Source: Clusia tigrina (Eukaryota; Arthropoda; Insecta; Diptera; Clusiidae). From it: a stretch of DNA of 64,000 bases. The position numbers and the translations under genes are program-made. Positions within the stretch are counted from its first letter, which is position 1; each line of letters starts with the position of its first letter. The stretch lies in the NCBI GenBank assembly GCA_920105625.2, contig OV050030.1, positions 350,920,925-350,984,924 on the forward strand, given 5' to 3'. Below, piece by piece: positions 30,393 through 40,748 of the stretch. The notes beneath the pieces are model-generated. The model was not told the DNA's origin, made no database searches, and saw only the letters and a list, made by a program, of their open reading frames with translations.

Positions 30393-32966
30393 ATGAAAAT
30401 AGTGTAGTTAAATCTAAACCACTGTGCGGCAGCCCAAGACCTACTGCACCAAACGGTGAACGAGGAAAATTTTGATATAGCCCTACTGTGCGAACAGTAT
30501 AAAAATATAGATGGGCATGAGTGGGTGACAGATGCCAGTGGTAAAGCAGCCATCTGGGTCCTGAACGGTAGGTGCTTTCAACAAAGAATGGTTGCCACAG
30601 AAAACGGCTACACCTGGGTTAAATTCGATGGTCTATACCTATTTTCCTGTTATGCCCCGCCAAGCATGAGAATAGCCGACTTCGAGCGTATGCTCACATC
30701 AATGGTGGAGCGCATCGCGCGATGGTCTGCTGAGCGCATCGCGCGATGGTCTATCAGTAACATATATACGCATAGTGACCACGTGGTCATAGTTATTGAG
30801 ATGGATAACGCGGCACAAAGGCGTACAAAACAGATGCGCAATGCGTAGACCAAAGGCTGGAAAGTGCAGGCTTTTGATGCGGAGGTCTTTGATCTAGTTT
30901 GGAAAGAAGAACAAATCAGCATGGGTACTGCCACGGCCATAACGGATAGCATCACCAACGGGCTCAGCAATGCCTGCGACGAGGCGATGCCAAGAGTGTT
31001 ACATCGGCACGCTAGAAAGCCAGTATATTGGTGGAATGAGGAGATCGTAGCCGCCAGGAAGGAGTGTAGTCAAGCCAGCTGAAATTCTCAGAGGGCTCGA
31101 AAACGCCCGTCATACACTATGAGCGGCATACACTATGAGCGGCATACAAAAAATGCCGAACAGCATTGAAGGTGGCCATCCGCAGCAGTGAGAATGAGTG
31201 CTTTAAGTCGCTGTGTGCGAATGCTGATATGGATCCATGGGGAAAAGCCTACAAAGTGGTCATGAGTAAGCTAAAAGGGCGCAGGTCACCGCAACCAACT
31301 GACGCCGAGCTGATGAGAACAATTGTAGCTACACTCTTCCCACAGCATACGGATAGAATGCCCAATCATAGCAAGGGTCCAATTACCGACATCCCAGCTG
31401 TTACCAGTAGCGATGTAATTATACTCCTGAGGAGAATCGGTTACAACAAAGCTCCCGGTCTAGATGGCATCCCAAATGTGGCACTAAAACCGGCAATAGA
31501 GGCGAGGCCAGAGGCTTTTGATTTGATGTACAATATGTGCATAAAAGAAGGGATATTCCCAGACAGATAGAAACAGCAGCGACTGGTACTACTGCCCAAG
31601 ACGGGAAAGCAACCACACCGACCCTCAGCATATCGACCATTGTACATGTTAAACACGATAGGCAAAATTTTGGAGCGGATTATTTGCGAACGACTCCAGG
31701 AGGCGGTAGAAAAACATGGTGGGCTTTCAGACCGTCAATATGGTTTCCGAAGGGGACGTTCGACGGTAGATGTCATTCAGGCCGTAACGGACATAGCCTG
31801 TGAAGCAACAAGTGGCAAGCGATGGCGAGGAGGTACAAAGAAGTATTGCGCGGTGGTGACGTTGGACGTAAAAAATGCGTTCAACTCAGCGAGCTGGCAT
31901 CTAATTATGGAAGCACTTCGGAGTTTCTGCGTTCCGGTGTACTTACTATGGTTTATATCCAGCTAATTCCAGAACAGAGTGCTGTTATACGACAATGATG
32001 AGGGCGTTTCTCGCTCTGCAGTCACGGGTGGCGTCCCACAAGGATCTGTACTCGGCCCTATCCCGTGGAACATCAAGTATGATGGCATACTCTGCTTGGA
32101 CATACCAATGGATGTAACGCTCATCGGGTACGCAGACGACATCGCAATGGTGGCGGTTGCAAAACACATCCACACACTGCAGAACAGATGCAATGACGCA
32201 ATTGGGTGTGTTATGGAATGGCTAACTAGTGCAAAGCTGGAACTGGCCGCACATAAAACAGAGGCGGTACTACTGACTTCGACGAAAATAACCGCGAGGT
32301 TCACCATCACAGTGGGAAGCCATCAGATCGCGTCCCAACAACAACTTCGGTACTTGGAAGTTATTATTAACTCCAAGCTCACCTTCAAAGAGCATCTGAG
32401 AGCATGTTGCGAAAAGGCCACGAGATTAAACGGAACACTTACACGCATGATGCCAAATATTGGAGGCCCACGCTCAAGTCAACGGAGATTGCTATCGACG
32501 GTTACTAGCTCCATCATTTTGTATGCCGCGCCAATCTGGGTGGAAGCCACTAAGGTGAAAGCCTTCATTAAATGCGTCCAGTCAGTACATAGACTGAGCG
32601 CACTACGCGCGGCTAGCGCATTTCGCAGTGTATCGGTCGAAGCAATAGGGATAATAAGCTGCAAACCACCCATTGACTTGCTGGCGAAGGAGGTACACCG
32701 GCCCTACAACCCACAAACATCGACAAAGCCGCGGAAAGAAAAAACACCATTGCGGAATGGCAACAGAGGTGGGAGCAATCCGAAAAGGTTCGATGGACCT
32801 TCATGCTGATCCCTCACATCACACCATGGGTAACAAGGACGCACGGGGAACTGAACTACTACATCACACAGTTCCTAACTGGTCACGGCTGCTTTAAGCA
32901 GTACCTCTATGAGGGAAAGTATGTGGAAGACCCATGCAGTAAATGCTCTTACGGCCTCCCGACGTA
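30393..32966 (+). pseudogene. R1-B ORF2: endonuclease-RT, broken
   Basis: From ATG at 30393 the fifth codon is TAG. Otherwise the endonuclease begins MKIV-stop-LNLNHCAAAQD and shows WVTDASGKAAIW, SCYAPPSMR and SDHVVIVIE. The DFNAW block is missing, and a tandem 24-bp duplication (ERIARWS twice, 30710-30757) stands at that point. The RT follows with KAPGLDGIPNVALK, YRPLYMLNTIGK, YGFRRGRSTVDVI, VVTLDVKNAFNSASW, GGVPQGSVLGP and LIGYADDIAMV (about 32127). Stops occur near 30848, 31080, 31570 and 31963. The C-terminal zinc region is cut at CSKCS and joined straight to the 3' UTR. Confidence 0.83.
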
Positions 32967-33095
32967 AATCCTAATCAGTGTCTCCGGGAGGAATCGCCGT
33001 AATGACGAGAGGAGGTTTTAGCGGAGTTAGAGTCCCGCACTGACGGGGTAGTGACTTTAGATGTTTTCCTCCTCGTTAAATATAAAAAAACACAC

Positions 33096-33296
33096 AGGTT
33101 TAGCGAGCTAAAGCCGTTAGAATGATCAAGATACGAAAGTGAGGAAAACTCTCAGCCCGCCCCGTGAAGGAATACCTTAACTGAATGTACCACGGGGACC
33201 CACGGGATCGAAGCAAAGGTGGTTTTAGTTGGGTTAGAGTCCTATACCTCGGCATGATGCTTTCCACCTTAAGCAAAAAAACAACAAACACACATA
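33096..33296 (+). mobile_element. R1-clade 3'-end fragment
   Basis: A short stretch with the 3' UTR layout of R1-A/B: the hairpin arms CCCCGTG (33160) and CACGGGG (33191), then GGTTTTAGTTGGGTTAGAGT, and an A-rich/ACA-rich end (AAAAAAACAACAAACACACA). No coding sequence. It is probably a 5'-truncated or internally deleted copy lodged between R1-B and R1-C. The hairpin stem has different bases but the same shape. Confidence 0.6.
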
Positions 33297-33879
33297 GGGC
33301 CGAGCTTTAGGCTACTATGGAGGTCAGCAGGTGGCGGGTAGCTGAACGGTCTACAGACATGTAGGTCAGCTGCGAATACCAGGCGAATGACCCAGGCAAC
33401 AGGATGATAGCAGCAACATCCGAACGCCAACACCTGCAGCTAGGAGTGATCCCTCAGTTAAAAAAAAACACATATTTTTGGAAACTTGGGGAACAGATCG
33501 CGTTACTAGGTGAAATGCTTGAAGATGGAAAGAGACGTACAATTCATCAACCAATGCGGGACACGATTGAGAGCATCAGGGTATATGAGGCTATATGAGC
33601 TCTCAGCGATAGAAGCGAAGGATGAAGCTGCCAAACAAATTATAAGAAGGCACAACTCGTCACAAACATCGCCGTGTTTCATACCTGGAGCTGATCAGAA
33701 GAGAAAAAAAAGCACACTGATCTTGAGACGCCACCAACGATGCGGATAGCTACACCACAGCAAGTTGGGAAGAAGCGCACCAACCGGCGCCACCCCGAAG
33801 TCACGGAGAAAAAGGGACGAGAAATCTCTGCGGCCAAACAAAGTGAGGACACACATGCGCAACCAAACAAGGGACAGGA

Positions 33880-34620
33880 ATGACAAAAGTACAACACAAG
33901 AAACAGAGGTTCCGTCCGAGAACATGCGCGCTGATAATAATAGCAACGTCCGGACAAACGTATGCCGAGATCCTTCGGACCATTAAGGGGGATGGTGCGC
34001 TGAAGGAACTCAGTGAGAACGTGAAGGCGGTGCGGCGCACAGCAAATAATGAGCTGCTGCTTGAACTGAAACGAACTCCGGAAAGCAGCGCCGCGATGCA
34101 CCAAGTTGCAGTGGAAGGCATCCTAGGCAAAAAATCTAAAGTTCTGGCGGAGACTCGCTCCATACCGGTCCAGCTAAGGGATCTCGATGAGGTCACAACA
34201 GCATCGGAATTATGCGATGCATTGCATAAGCAGTGCGACATAAAACGTCTCGACGAGACGTCAGTTCGCAGTTTGCGGAAGAGCTACCACGGTGCGCAGA
34301 CAGCAAACGTCTGCCTATCGGACGACGATACAATAAGGGTGCTGAAGGTGCAGCGGATACGCATCGGCTGGGTCTTGTGCCGAGTACGCGAGAGCATTTC
34401 TGCCTCCAGATGCTTCAAGTGTTGGGGCTACAACCACCTAGCACGTAACTGCATGGAGACGGTAGACCGCAGCAACCAATGTAGAAAATGTGGTGAAGAA
34501 GGACACCTCGCGGCAGTGTGCACCAATAAAGAAAAATGTGCGCTATGCGAAGGAGGTTACGCAGCTGGCAGCTCCCGCTGTATGGCACGTCAAAAGGCGG
34601 TGCAGAGAGGTGGGCGATGA
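33880..34620 (+). CDS. R1-C ORF1 C-terminal two-thirds (gag-like)
   Basis: 246 open codons from 33880, but the true protein starts further upstream: short frames at 33404, 33510 and 33765 look like broken N-terminal parts. It shows ALIIIATSGQTYAEIL, VRRTANNELLLELK, then knuckles CFKCWGYNHLARNC and CRKCGEEGHLAAVC, and a third CALCEG at the very end. Its stop TGA (34618-34620) overlaps the ORF2 start ATG (34617-34619) as ATGA. This suggests coupled termination-reinitiation for ORF2, as proposed for other R1-clade elements. Confidence 0.75.
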   Translation: MTKVQHKKQRFRPRTCALIIIATSGQTYAEILRTIKGDGALKELSENVKAVRRTANNELLLELKRTPESSAAMHQVAVEGILGKKSKVLAETRSIPVQLRDLDEVTTASELCDALHKQCDIKRLDETSVRSLRKSYHGAQTANVCLSDDDTIRVLKVQRIRIGWVLCRVRESISASRCFKCWGYNHLARNCMETVDRSNQCRKCGEEGHLAAVCTNKEKCALCEGGYAAGSSRCMARQKAVQRGGR

Positions 34621-35664
34621 AAATCGTACAACTCAATCTTAACTGCTGCGTTGCCGCACAGGACTTGTTGCGGCAAACCGATTACGATGGGCAGTTCGAC
34701 CTTGCCATCATTAGCGAACAGCACAACAACATGAGAGCATGCCACTGGACACCGGTCGCGAGCAGCAAAGCGGCGTTATGGACGCTCGGAGGTAGGATGT
34801 ACCAAAATCCGAATGCACCCAACTCTGGTTTCACTTGGATAAAGCTCGACGGAATATATTTTTTCTAGTGCTACGCTCCGCCGAGTATGGACATAGCGCT
34901 TTTTGAACGAATGCCGACGAAACTGGTCCCAGAAGCGAGAGGCAAAACTCCAGCACTTATCGTGGGAGAATTTAATGCTTGGTCCGCAGGGGCAAAATGC
35001 TGATAGAGTGTCTTGCCACGTTGGATGTTGAACTCCTAAACAATGGGCAACATACATTTGAGGCAGGGGCGAAACGGTCTGCGGTGGATCTTACCTTCGC
35101 TCACAACTCGATCGCGCGCACTGCCACATGGAGCATTGGGGATTTCCACACTCACAGCGACCACAGAGCTATCGTAATCGAGCTGAGGCACAACATGCAG
35201 CCGTCCCGAGTAATTAAAGTACAAACAAAAGGTTGGAGACAACATGCCTTTGATGCTGAAGTCTTTCAACTGCTGTAGGGTGACGAAGAGACTTCGGATG
35301 ACGGAGCCACAAACATGGCTAGGCACATTAGACGCCGGCTAAGCGCTGGATGCGACGCTACCATGCCAAGAAGGACGAGCGTGCCATCCAGGAAGCCAGT
35401 TTACTGGGGGACTGAGGAAATCGCTGAGCTCAGAAGACACATTTGCGAGAATGTACACCGCATGCCTCAATGAAGGCACATTTAATGAGTTCTGCAAACA
35501 GCAAAAACTGGTTGCTATTGAAAGCTGGAAAGCAGCCTGACCAGGTGGAAAGGTGCCGACAAGCAATACTGCGCAGTGGTAACACTTGACGTCAAAAATG
35601 CGTTCAATTCGGCGAGCTGGTATCGAATACTGCAGGCGCTGAGTGACTTCAATACACCGTGCTA
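34617..35664 (+). pseudogene. R1-C ORF2, endonuclease with large internal deletion
   Basis: ATG at 34617 starts MKIVQLNLNCCVAAQD. The endonuclease shows AIISEQHNN, KAALWTLGG and TWIKLDGIYFF, then a TAG at 34867 and a frameshift near 34970. Next come AVDLTFAHNS and SDHRAIVIEL (catalytic His region). A stop at 35276 is followed by RRTSVPSRKPVYW. A deletion then removes the first RT blocks, and only CAVVTLDVKNAFNSASWY (about 35575-35630) remains. The sequence ends at about 35664 against the repeat array. Confidence 0.78.
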
Positions 35665-38215
35665 CCACCGAAGATACCACCGAAGGCGCTGAGCGGGTAT
35701 TCGGTAAAGATTTAGTTGTGTCTGGTGGGTGCTCCTGTGAAGTTTGGTGGTTATTGGAAAAGGTGGCGTGCGACCTCCCATACAAACAGTAACTTCTGAA
35801 CCGCTGAACAGATTTTTAACTCATATTCGGGGAAGTTTTAGCAGTCTCTAGATAGTGTTCCTGTGAAGTTTGGAGGTTATTGGAAAAAGGTTTCTGAAGC
35901 CGCTTAACTGATTCTTACGAATTTTGGGGGATGATTTAACAGTATCTGGAGACGGTTCCAGCAAGTTTGGAGGTTATTGGAAAAGGAGGCGGGGCACCTC
36001 TCACACAAAGACTAACTACTATATAGAGAATCTCCGAAAGCGCTGACGGGATATTCGATGAAAATTGAATTGTGTCTGATGTGTGTTGCTGTGAGCTTTG
36101 GAGGTTATTGGAAAAGGGGCCGTGGCACCTCTCAAACAATGAATAACTTCTATATTGCGTATATCTGAACCGTTAAACCGTCTTTTACGACATTTTCGGG
36201 AAATTTTAGCTCTGTCTGGAGAGTGATCCTGTCAGGATTTAAAGATTTCCGAAAAGGGGGCGTGGCGCCTCTCACACAAAGGTATTTTCTATATCGCGAA
36301 TCTCCGAAAGCGCTGACCGGTAGTAGTGTCTGGTGAGATACAGGTCAGCTGTCAGATTTTTACCTCATATTCAGTGAAAGTTTAGCAGTCTCTAGAGTGT
36401 GTTCCTGCGCAGTTTGGAGGTTATTGTAAAAGGGGGCGTGGCACCTCAAACCCATACAAACAGTAATTTCTATAGAGCGAATCTCTGAAACCGCTGAACC
36501 GATTTTTACGTCATGTTCGTGGAAGTTTTATCACTCTCTAGAAAGTATTTCTGTGAAGTTTGGAGGTTATTTGAAAAGGAGGCGTGGCACCTCTCACACA
36601 AAGAGTACCTTTTATATAGCGAATCTCCGAACTCGCTGACCGGATATTCGGTGAAGATTAAGCTGTGCCTGGTGAGTGCTCCTGTGAAGTTTGGATGTTA
36701 TCGGAAATGGGTCGCGCACCACCCATACAAACAGTAATTTATATAGACCGTATCTCTAAAACCGCTGAACCAATTTTTACGTCATATTCGGTAAAGTTTT
36801 AGCAGTCTCTAGAGAGTGTTCCTGTGAAGCTTGTAGATTTTTGGAAGAGGGGGCGCGGCACTACGCATACTCCAATGACCTCCAAACTTTACAGGAATAC
36901 TCTACAGACAATGTTAAGTCTTCCTCGAAAATTTCGTAAATATCGGTTAAGCGGTTTCAAAGATACAATCTATAGAAGTTACTGTTTGCATGAGAGGTGT
37001 AACACCCGCATTCCAGTGATCACCAAACTTCACAGCAGCACTCTCCAGAGACTTGTAAATCTTCCCGGAAAACTCTGTAAAAATCGTTTAGGCGTTTTCA
37101 GAGATACGCTCTATAGAAGTTACTTTTTGTATGAGAAGCGCCACGCCCTCCTTTCCAATAGCCTCAAACGTCACAGCAACACTCTCCAGAGACTGCCAAG
37201 TCTTCCCCGAAAATTTCGTAAAAGTCGCTTCAGCGCTTTGTGAGATACGCTACAATGAAGCAACTGTTTGTATGAGAAGTACCTCGCCCCCTTTCCCAAT
37301 AACCTCCAAACGATACAGAAACCATCCACAGACACTGCAAAATTTTCACCGAATATTTGAAAAATTCAGTTCAGCAGTTTCGGAGATACACTCTATAGAA
37401 TTTACTGTTTGCATGGGAGGTGTAACACCCGCATTCCAGTGATCACCAAACTTCACGGGAAAACACTCCAGAGACTGCTAAATCTTTTTCAAAAATATCG
37501 TAAAAATCGGTTCAGCGGTTCCTGAGACACGCTCTATGGAAGTAACTGTTTGTATGAGAACTGCCACGGCCGCTTTTCCAATAACTTACAAGCATCACAG
37601 GAACACTCTCCAGAAATTTTAAGTCTTCCCCGAATATTTCGTAAAAATCGGTTCAGCGGTTTCAGAGAGACACTCTATAGAAGTTACTGTTTGCATGGGA
37701 GCTGTAACACCCGCATTCCAATGATCAACAATCAGCATCAACATCACAGCAGCAGTCTCCAGAGACTGCCAAATCTTATCCGAAAATATCGTGAAAATCG
37801 GTTCGTCGGTTTCAGAGATACGCTATATAGAAACAACTGTTTGTATGGGAGGTGCCACGCACTCTTTTCCAATAACCCCCAAACTTCACAGGAATACTGT
37901 CCAGAAAATTGCGTGAAAATCGGCTCATCCGTTTCAGAGCTATGCTCTATAGAATTTACTGTTTGTATGAGAAGTGCAACGCCCTGTTTTCCAATAACCG
38001 CCAAACTATACAGGAACCGTCCCAGACACAGCAACATTTTCACCGAACATTTCGTAAAAATCGGTTTAGCAGTTTCGCAGATACACGGTATAGAAGTTAA
38101 TGTTTGTATGCGTAGTGCCACGCCCCTTTTCCAATAAACTGAAAATTCACAGGACCACTCTCCAGAGACTGCCAAATCTTCCCCGAAAATCTGGTAAAAA
38201 TCGGGTCAGCGGTTT
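35665..38215. repeat. Inverted (Foldback-like) array of ~140-bp units
   Basis: Left arm (35665 to about 36855): about nine degenerate units, each with GTTTGGAGGTTATTGGAAAA followed by GGCGTGGC, then AACTTCTATA and CCGATTTTTACG. Right arm (about 36865-38215): about ten units in the opposite orientation (CTTTTCCAATAACC, CACAGGAACACTCTCCAGAG, AAATCTTCCCCGAAAATTTC). Spacing between units is mostly 130-145 bp. The arms meet near 36860, so the whole could fold into a hairpin of about 1.2 kb per arm, the layout of Foldback elements. Five further right-arm-type units flank LTR copy 3 (40125-40212, 52477-53166). No transposase lies between the arms. Confidence 0.8.
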
Positions 38216-38520
38216 GATTGTTTTTGTCATAATTCTTGTGATTGCCATAACTGTGGTTATCATTGCTTTTAATCTGTCCGAATTTATTTCTATTCTTGAC
38301 AAAGCATCTGCGTTGGTGGTAATTTTTCCCTGTTTGTATATAATTTTAAAGTCATATTCCATCAAGTCTAGTCGGATACGAGTCATTCTAGATGAAGGGT
38401 TGTTGTGTGTAAACAGTGATACTAGTGGTCTGTGATCTGTTACTACTGTGAATTTCGATCCAAACAAGTAGGGGCGAAAATGATTAATAGCCCAATGAAT
38501 GGCTAATAATTCTTTCAATT
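38216..38520 (-). pseudogene. RNase H fragment of a different Ty3/gypsy element
   Basis: A minus-strand frame reads MKELLAIHWAINHFRPYLFG, VVTDHRPLVSLF, SRMTRIRLDLMEYDFKIIY and NADALSRIE: the C-terminal half of a gypsy RNase H and the start of the linker to integrase. Its style (SSxMTRIRLDL) differs from the family of copies 1-4 and resembles 412/mdg1-type elements. Only about 100 codons are left. It directly abuts the last repeat unit. Confidence 0.8.
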
Positions 38521-39087
38521 ACTGGTCTAACTACACATATTTTCTTTTCAAAACTTAAATGAAAAATTTTGTCTTTGTGAATTTACTATTAAAAATTAGG
38601 CCCAAAATATAATTAATTTTGTTGTGTTTGCAACATTTTGCAACTAGTTTTATAATTTTTCGTGATTTCCTAATGCTATTGTTTAACGTTTCTTTCATAC
38701 ATATGTATATGAATTATCAATTAGTTTCTGATGCGTATTAATATATTTATAATAATAACATTTATATTATATATGGTCTTTTAATTAAATTAAAAGTCAC
38801 GTATGTATACGTATATAAAAATATTTAAGATTCTTAACTAATATTTAAATGTATTAAATTGCTTAACTATAATATTAAAATAAATTATTTGTAAGAAGTT
38901 TCGAATACATTATTTGTAAGAAGTTTCGAAAATAAAGACAACATTATGTAAAGCTAAAATTATAACCATTTCCTGTTTTATTATTTTTTTAAATTTATGA
39001 ACTATTACAACTAAAGTCAAATATATATTTTTTTATATTAAATACAAAAATAGTTTAGGAGAATGAGACACAAAAATAGTTAAATGT
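38521..39087. other. AT-rich stretch, nothing recognised
   Basis: Very AT-rich sequence between the RNase H fragment and the retropseudogene. The part next to 39087 would be the 3' UTR of the retropseudogene (minus strand), with AATAAA-like words near 38985-38995. No ORF or repeat family recognised. Confidence 0.5.
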
Positions 39088-39596
39088 TTACAGCGTTTTA
39101 GCACGCTCCAAAATATCACTGCTAAATTTCGATATTTCCGATTGTGGTCGCTTACAGACTGACAATAACTTAATGATATGAGATATTTTTATGTCATCTG
39201 TATTCATATCTAAAATGTCATCGTTGTGTACCTTGATGCCCTCGCCCGGTAGATCAAAAAGTTTCTGCAGTTCATCATACACTCACATCTTCAAAGCCAG
39301 TCGCTTTCGTATTACACTCATCTGATGGAAACCATAATTGGCGGTTAGGAAATGCTCCTGTCGCTCCTTCACTTCTCTCATTAAACTTGACGCTTAATTT
39401 TTTTGGTTCGGTGAACGCTCAAAATTGTTCTTTTTTTTCAGACGGCACTGCATTTTGCATTGGCTTGAAAATTACTTTGGTAGATTTTACGATGTCTTAT
39501 TACAGTCTTTTTTGAATTGGGTGTGTCTTCATTCACTATAGCCAAGGTTTGCGTAATCGTGGACATACATCAATTAAATTCAGCAGGACCCGACAT
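39088..39596 (-). pseudogene. Retropseudogene of a PP1 inhibitor (PPP1R14/CPI-17-like)
   Basis: The minus strand reads from ATG at 39596 (MSGPAEFN) to TAA at 39088, about 170 codons without introns. Recognisable blocks in order: NEDTPNSKKTVIRHR, VKSTKVIFKPMQNA, EPKKLSVKFNE, RQEHFLTANYGFHQM, IRKRLALKM-stop-VYDELQKLF, DDILDMNTDD, and the tail ILERAKTL. The pattern Y..(x)..IxKRLxxxxWxxxxLxxL(F/Y) followed by an LLD(L/M)x(T/S)D-type motif is the phosphatase-inhibitor core of the PPP1R14 family, which blocks protein phosphatase 1. It is inactive: stops after FN, after KEQF and in place of the core Trp (TGA), plus a frameshift near 39380. Lack of introns suggests a processed copy. Confidence 0.72.
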
Positions 39597-40124
39597 CAGA
39601 AGTGCCAGTTTGGCAGGATCGCCATGTAATAAGTGTTAACTGTTACCCTACGAAGATGTTGGGCTGATATGATTTTTTGAATTGCGCGAGAGCTTGCACA
39701 CTTAGTGGTCAGCGCCTAAAGAGGCAGCCAGATGCTTTTACTAAAAAAAATCGACTATGGTAGTCAGCTCTTATGAGTTCTCGAAAATTTGAGTTATGTT
39801 TTAGATCTGATCTTTATTTAGAAAATTAGCCTCTTTTATACTTAAAATTTAGTTTCAAATTACGATAAATATTTCGATAAATATTTCCAATATCCCATGT
39901 GTCAAAGAATGTCACATGTGTAAGCAATAAAATATGAACGTGCAATTGTTGCCTACTACAGACCTTTGAGGTTCGAATTGAATGCTCACTGCATTGCTTG
40001 GGAGAGAGGAAAGGCTCGTGTGAGAGAGTGGTGTGTGTATGTGCGTAGTCATACTGTGTGTGCACTACATGGTGCAATTAGTTCTGCTAGTGATTACAGG
40101 GAATGGTACGGTATGCATGACCAT
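39597..40124. other. Non-coding stretch, nothing recognised
   Basis: Mixed AT-rich sequence with a GT-rich microsatellite-like part (40020-40070). It may include the 5' UTR of the retropseudogene. No gene or repeat family recognised before the repeat units resume near 40125. Confidence 0.4.
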
Positions 40125-40212
40125 CATGACACGCTACAATAGAAGCAACTGTTTGTATAAGAAGTGCCACGCCCTCTATAGCAATAACCTGAAACATGAC
40201 AGGAACCCTCTC
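40125..40212 (+). repeat. Partial ~140-bp unit left of LTR copy 3
   Basis: Contains CAACTGTTTGTATAAGAAGTG, GCCACGCCCTC and CAATAACCTGAAAC. It ends in AGGAACCCTCTC, where TCTC (40209-40212) is the target duplicated by copy 3; the unit continues at 52477. Confidence 0.8.
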
Positions 40213-40731
40213 TGTTGTGAGTTAGAATCAAGCTACCTACGCATAGTTGACTCACAGCACCGACTCCTAACAGATACTACACATTTGGTGTGGTTACCTT
40301 TAAGCAATTAAGTCAAGTAAGAAAACACATATTTTTAGTGTGCAAATATTATAAGTAACTAGAATTTATATAATAATGATTATTTAAACTTTTAGGGGGT
40401 TACAGTTCCGCAGTCGAATCGACGAAGGGCATTGAAATTTAGAATGCAGCGTCGACACTTTTACCGTAGGTCAGTTGGCTTGACCAACTGACACCAATTA
40501 ACAGGTGCGGAACTGGAACACCAGAAAAGTCAGATCACAGACTGAAACTGCTGTTTGTAAATAGTATATAAGAATTATGATTTTAAGAATAAATCTTCTT
40601 GTTGATCTAAAATTAAAGGTGTGTGTAGTGATTCATTCTGTGAAGAGTGATCCTAGGTTTACAGGTACACGCGCGCCCAGGACAAGCAGCAAGAGGACCT
40701 CCTAGAGGACAAACAAATACGGTCTCCAACA
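40213..40731 (+). repeat. 5' LTR of copy 3
   Basis: 519 bp, TGTTGTGAGT...CTCCAACA, with TATATAAG at about 40565 and an AATAAA at about 40590. The hairpin GTCAGTTGG/CCAACTGAC is conserved. Roughly 93% like its partner by eye. Confidence 0.93.
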
Positions 40732-40734
40732 TTT

Positions 40735-40748
40735 TGGCGCAGCCGGTC
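40735..40748 (+). other. Primer-binding site of copy 3
   Basis: TGGCGCAGCCGGTC, 3 nt after the LTR, identical to copies 2 and 4 (serine-tRNA type). Confidence 0.8.

Larger units (their letters stand above)
28467..33095 (+). mobile_element. R1-clade LINE R1-B
   Basis: A nearly full-length relative of R1-A placed directly after the ACA tail of R1-A, same strand. It has a 5' UTR of about 560 bp (28467-29026), ORF1 with zinc knuckles, ORF2 lacking its C-terminal end, and a 3' UTR with the hairpin CCTCCCG/CGGGAGG (32955-32991). The end is AAATATAAAAAAACACACAG. The 5' UTR contains three imperfect copies of a CCCCTTTGGTTT motif (28885-28960). Exact start is uncertain. Confidence 0.75.
33297..35664 (+). 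mobile_element. R1-clade LINE R1-C, truncated at 3' side
   Basis: Third element in the head-to-tail row. It has a 5' region with scrambled short frames (33297-33879), ORF1 (to 34620) and an ORF2 that loses most of the RT. It stops near 35664, where the tandem-repeat array begins, so the 3' UTR is missing. Confidence 0.7.
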
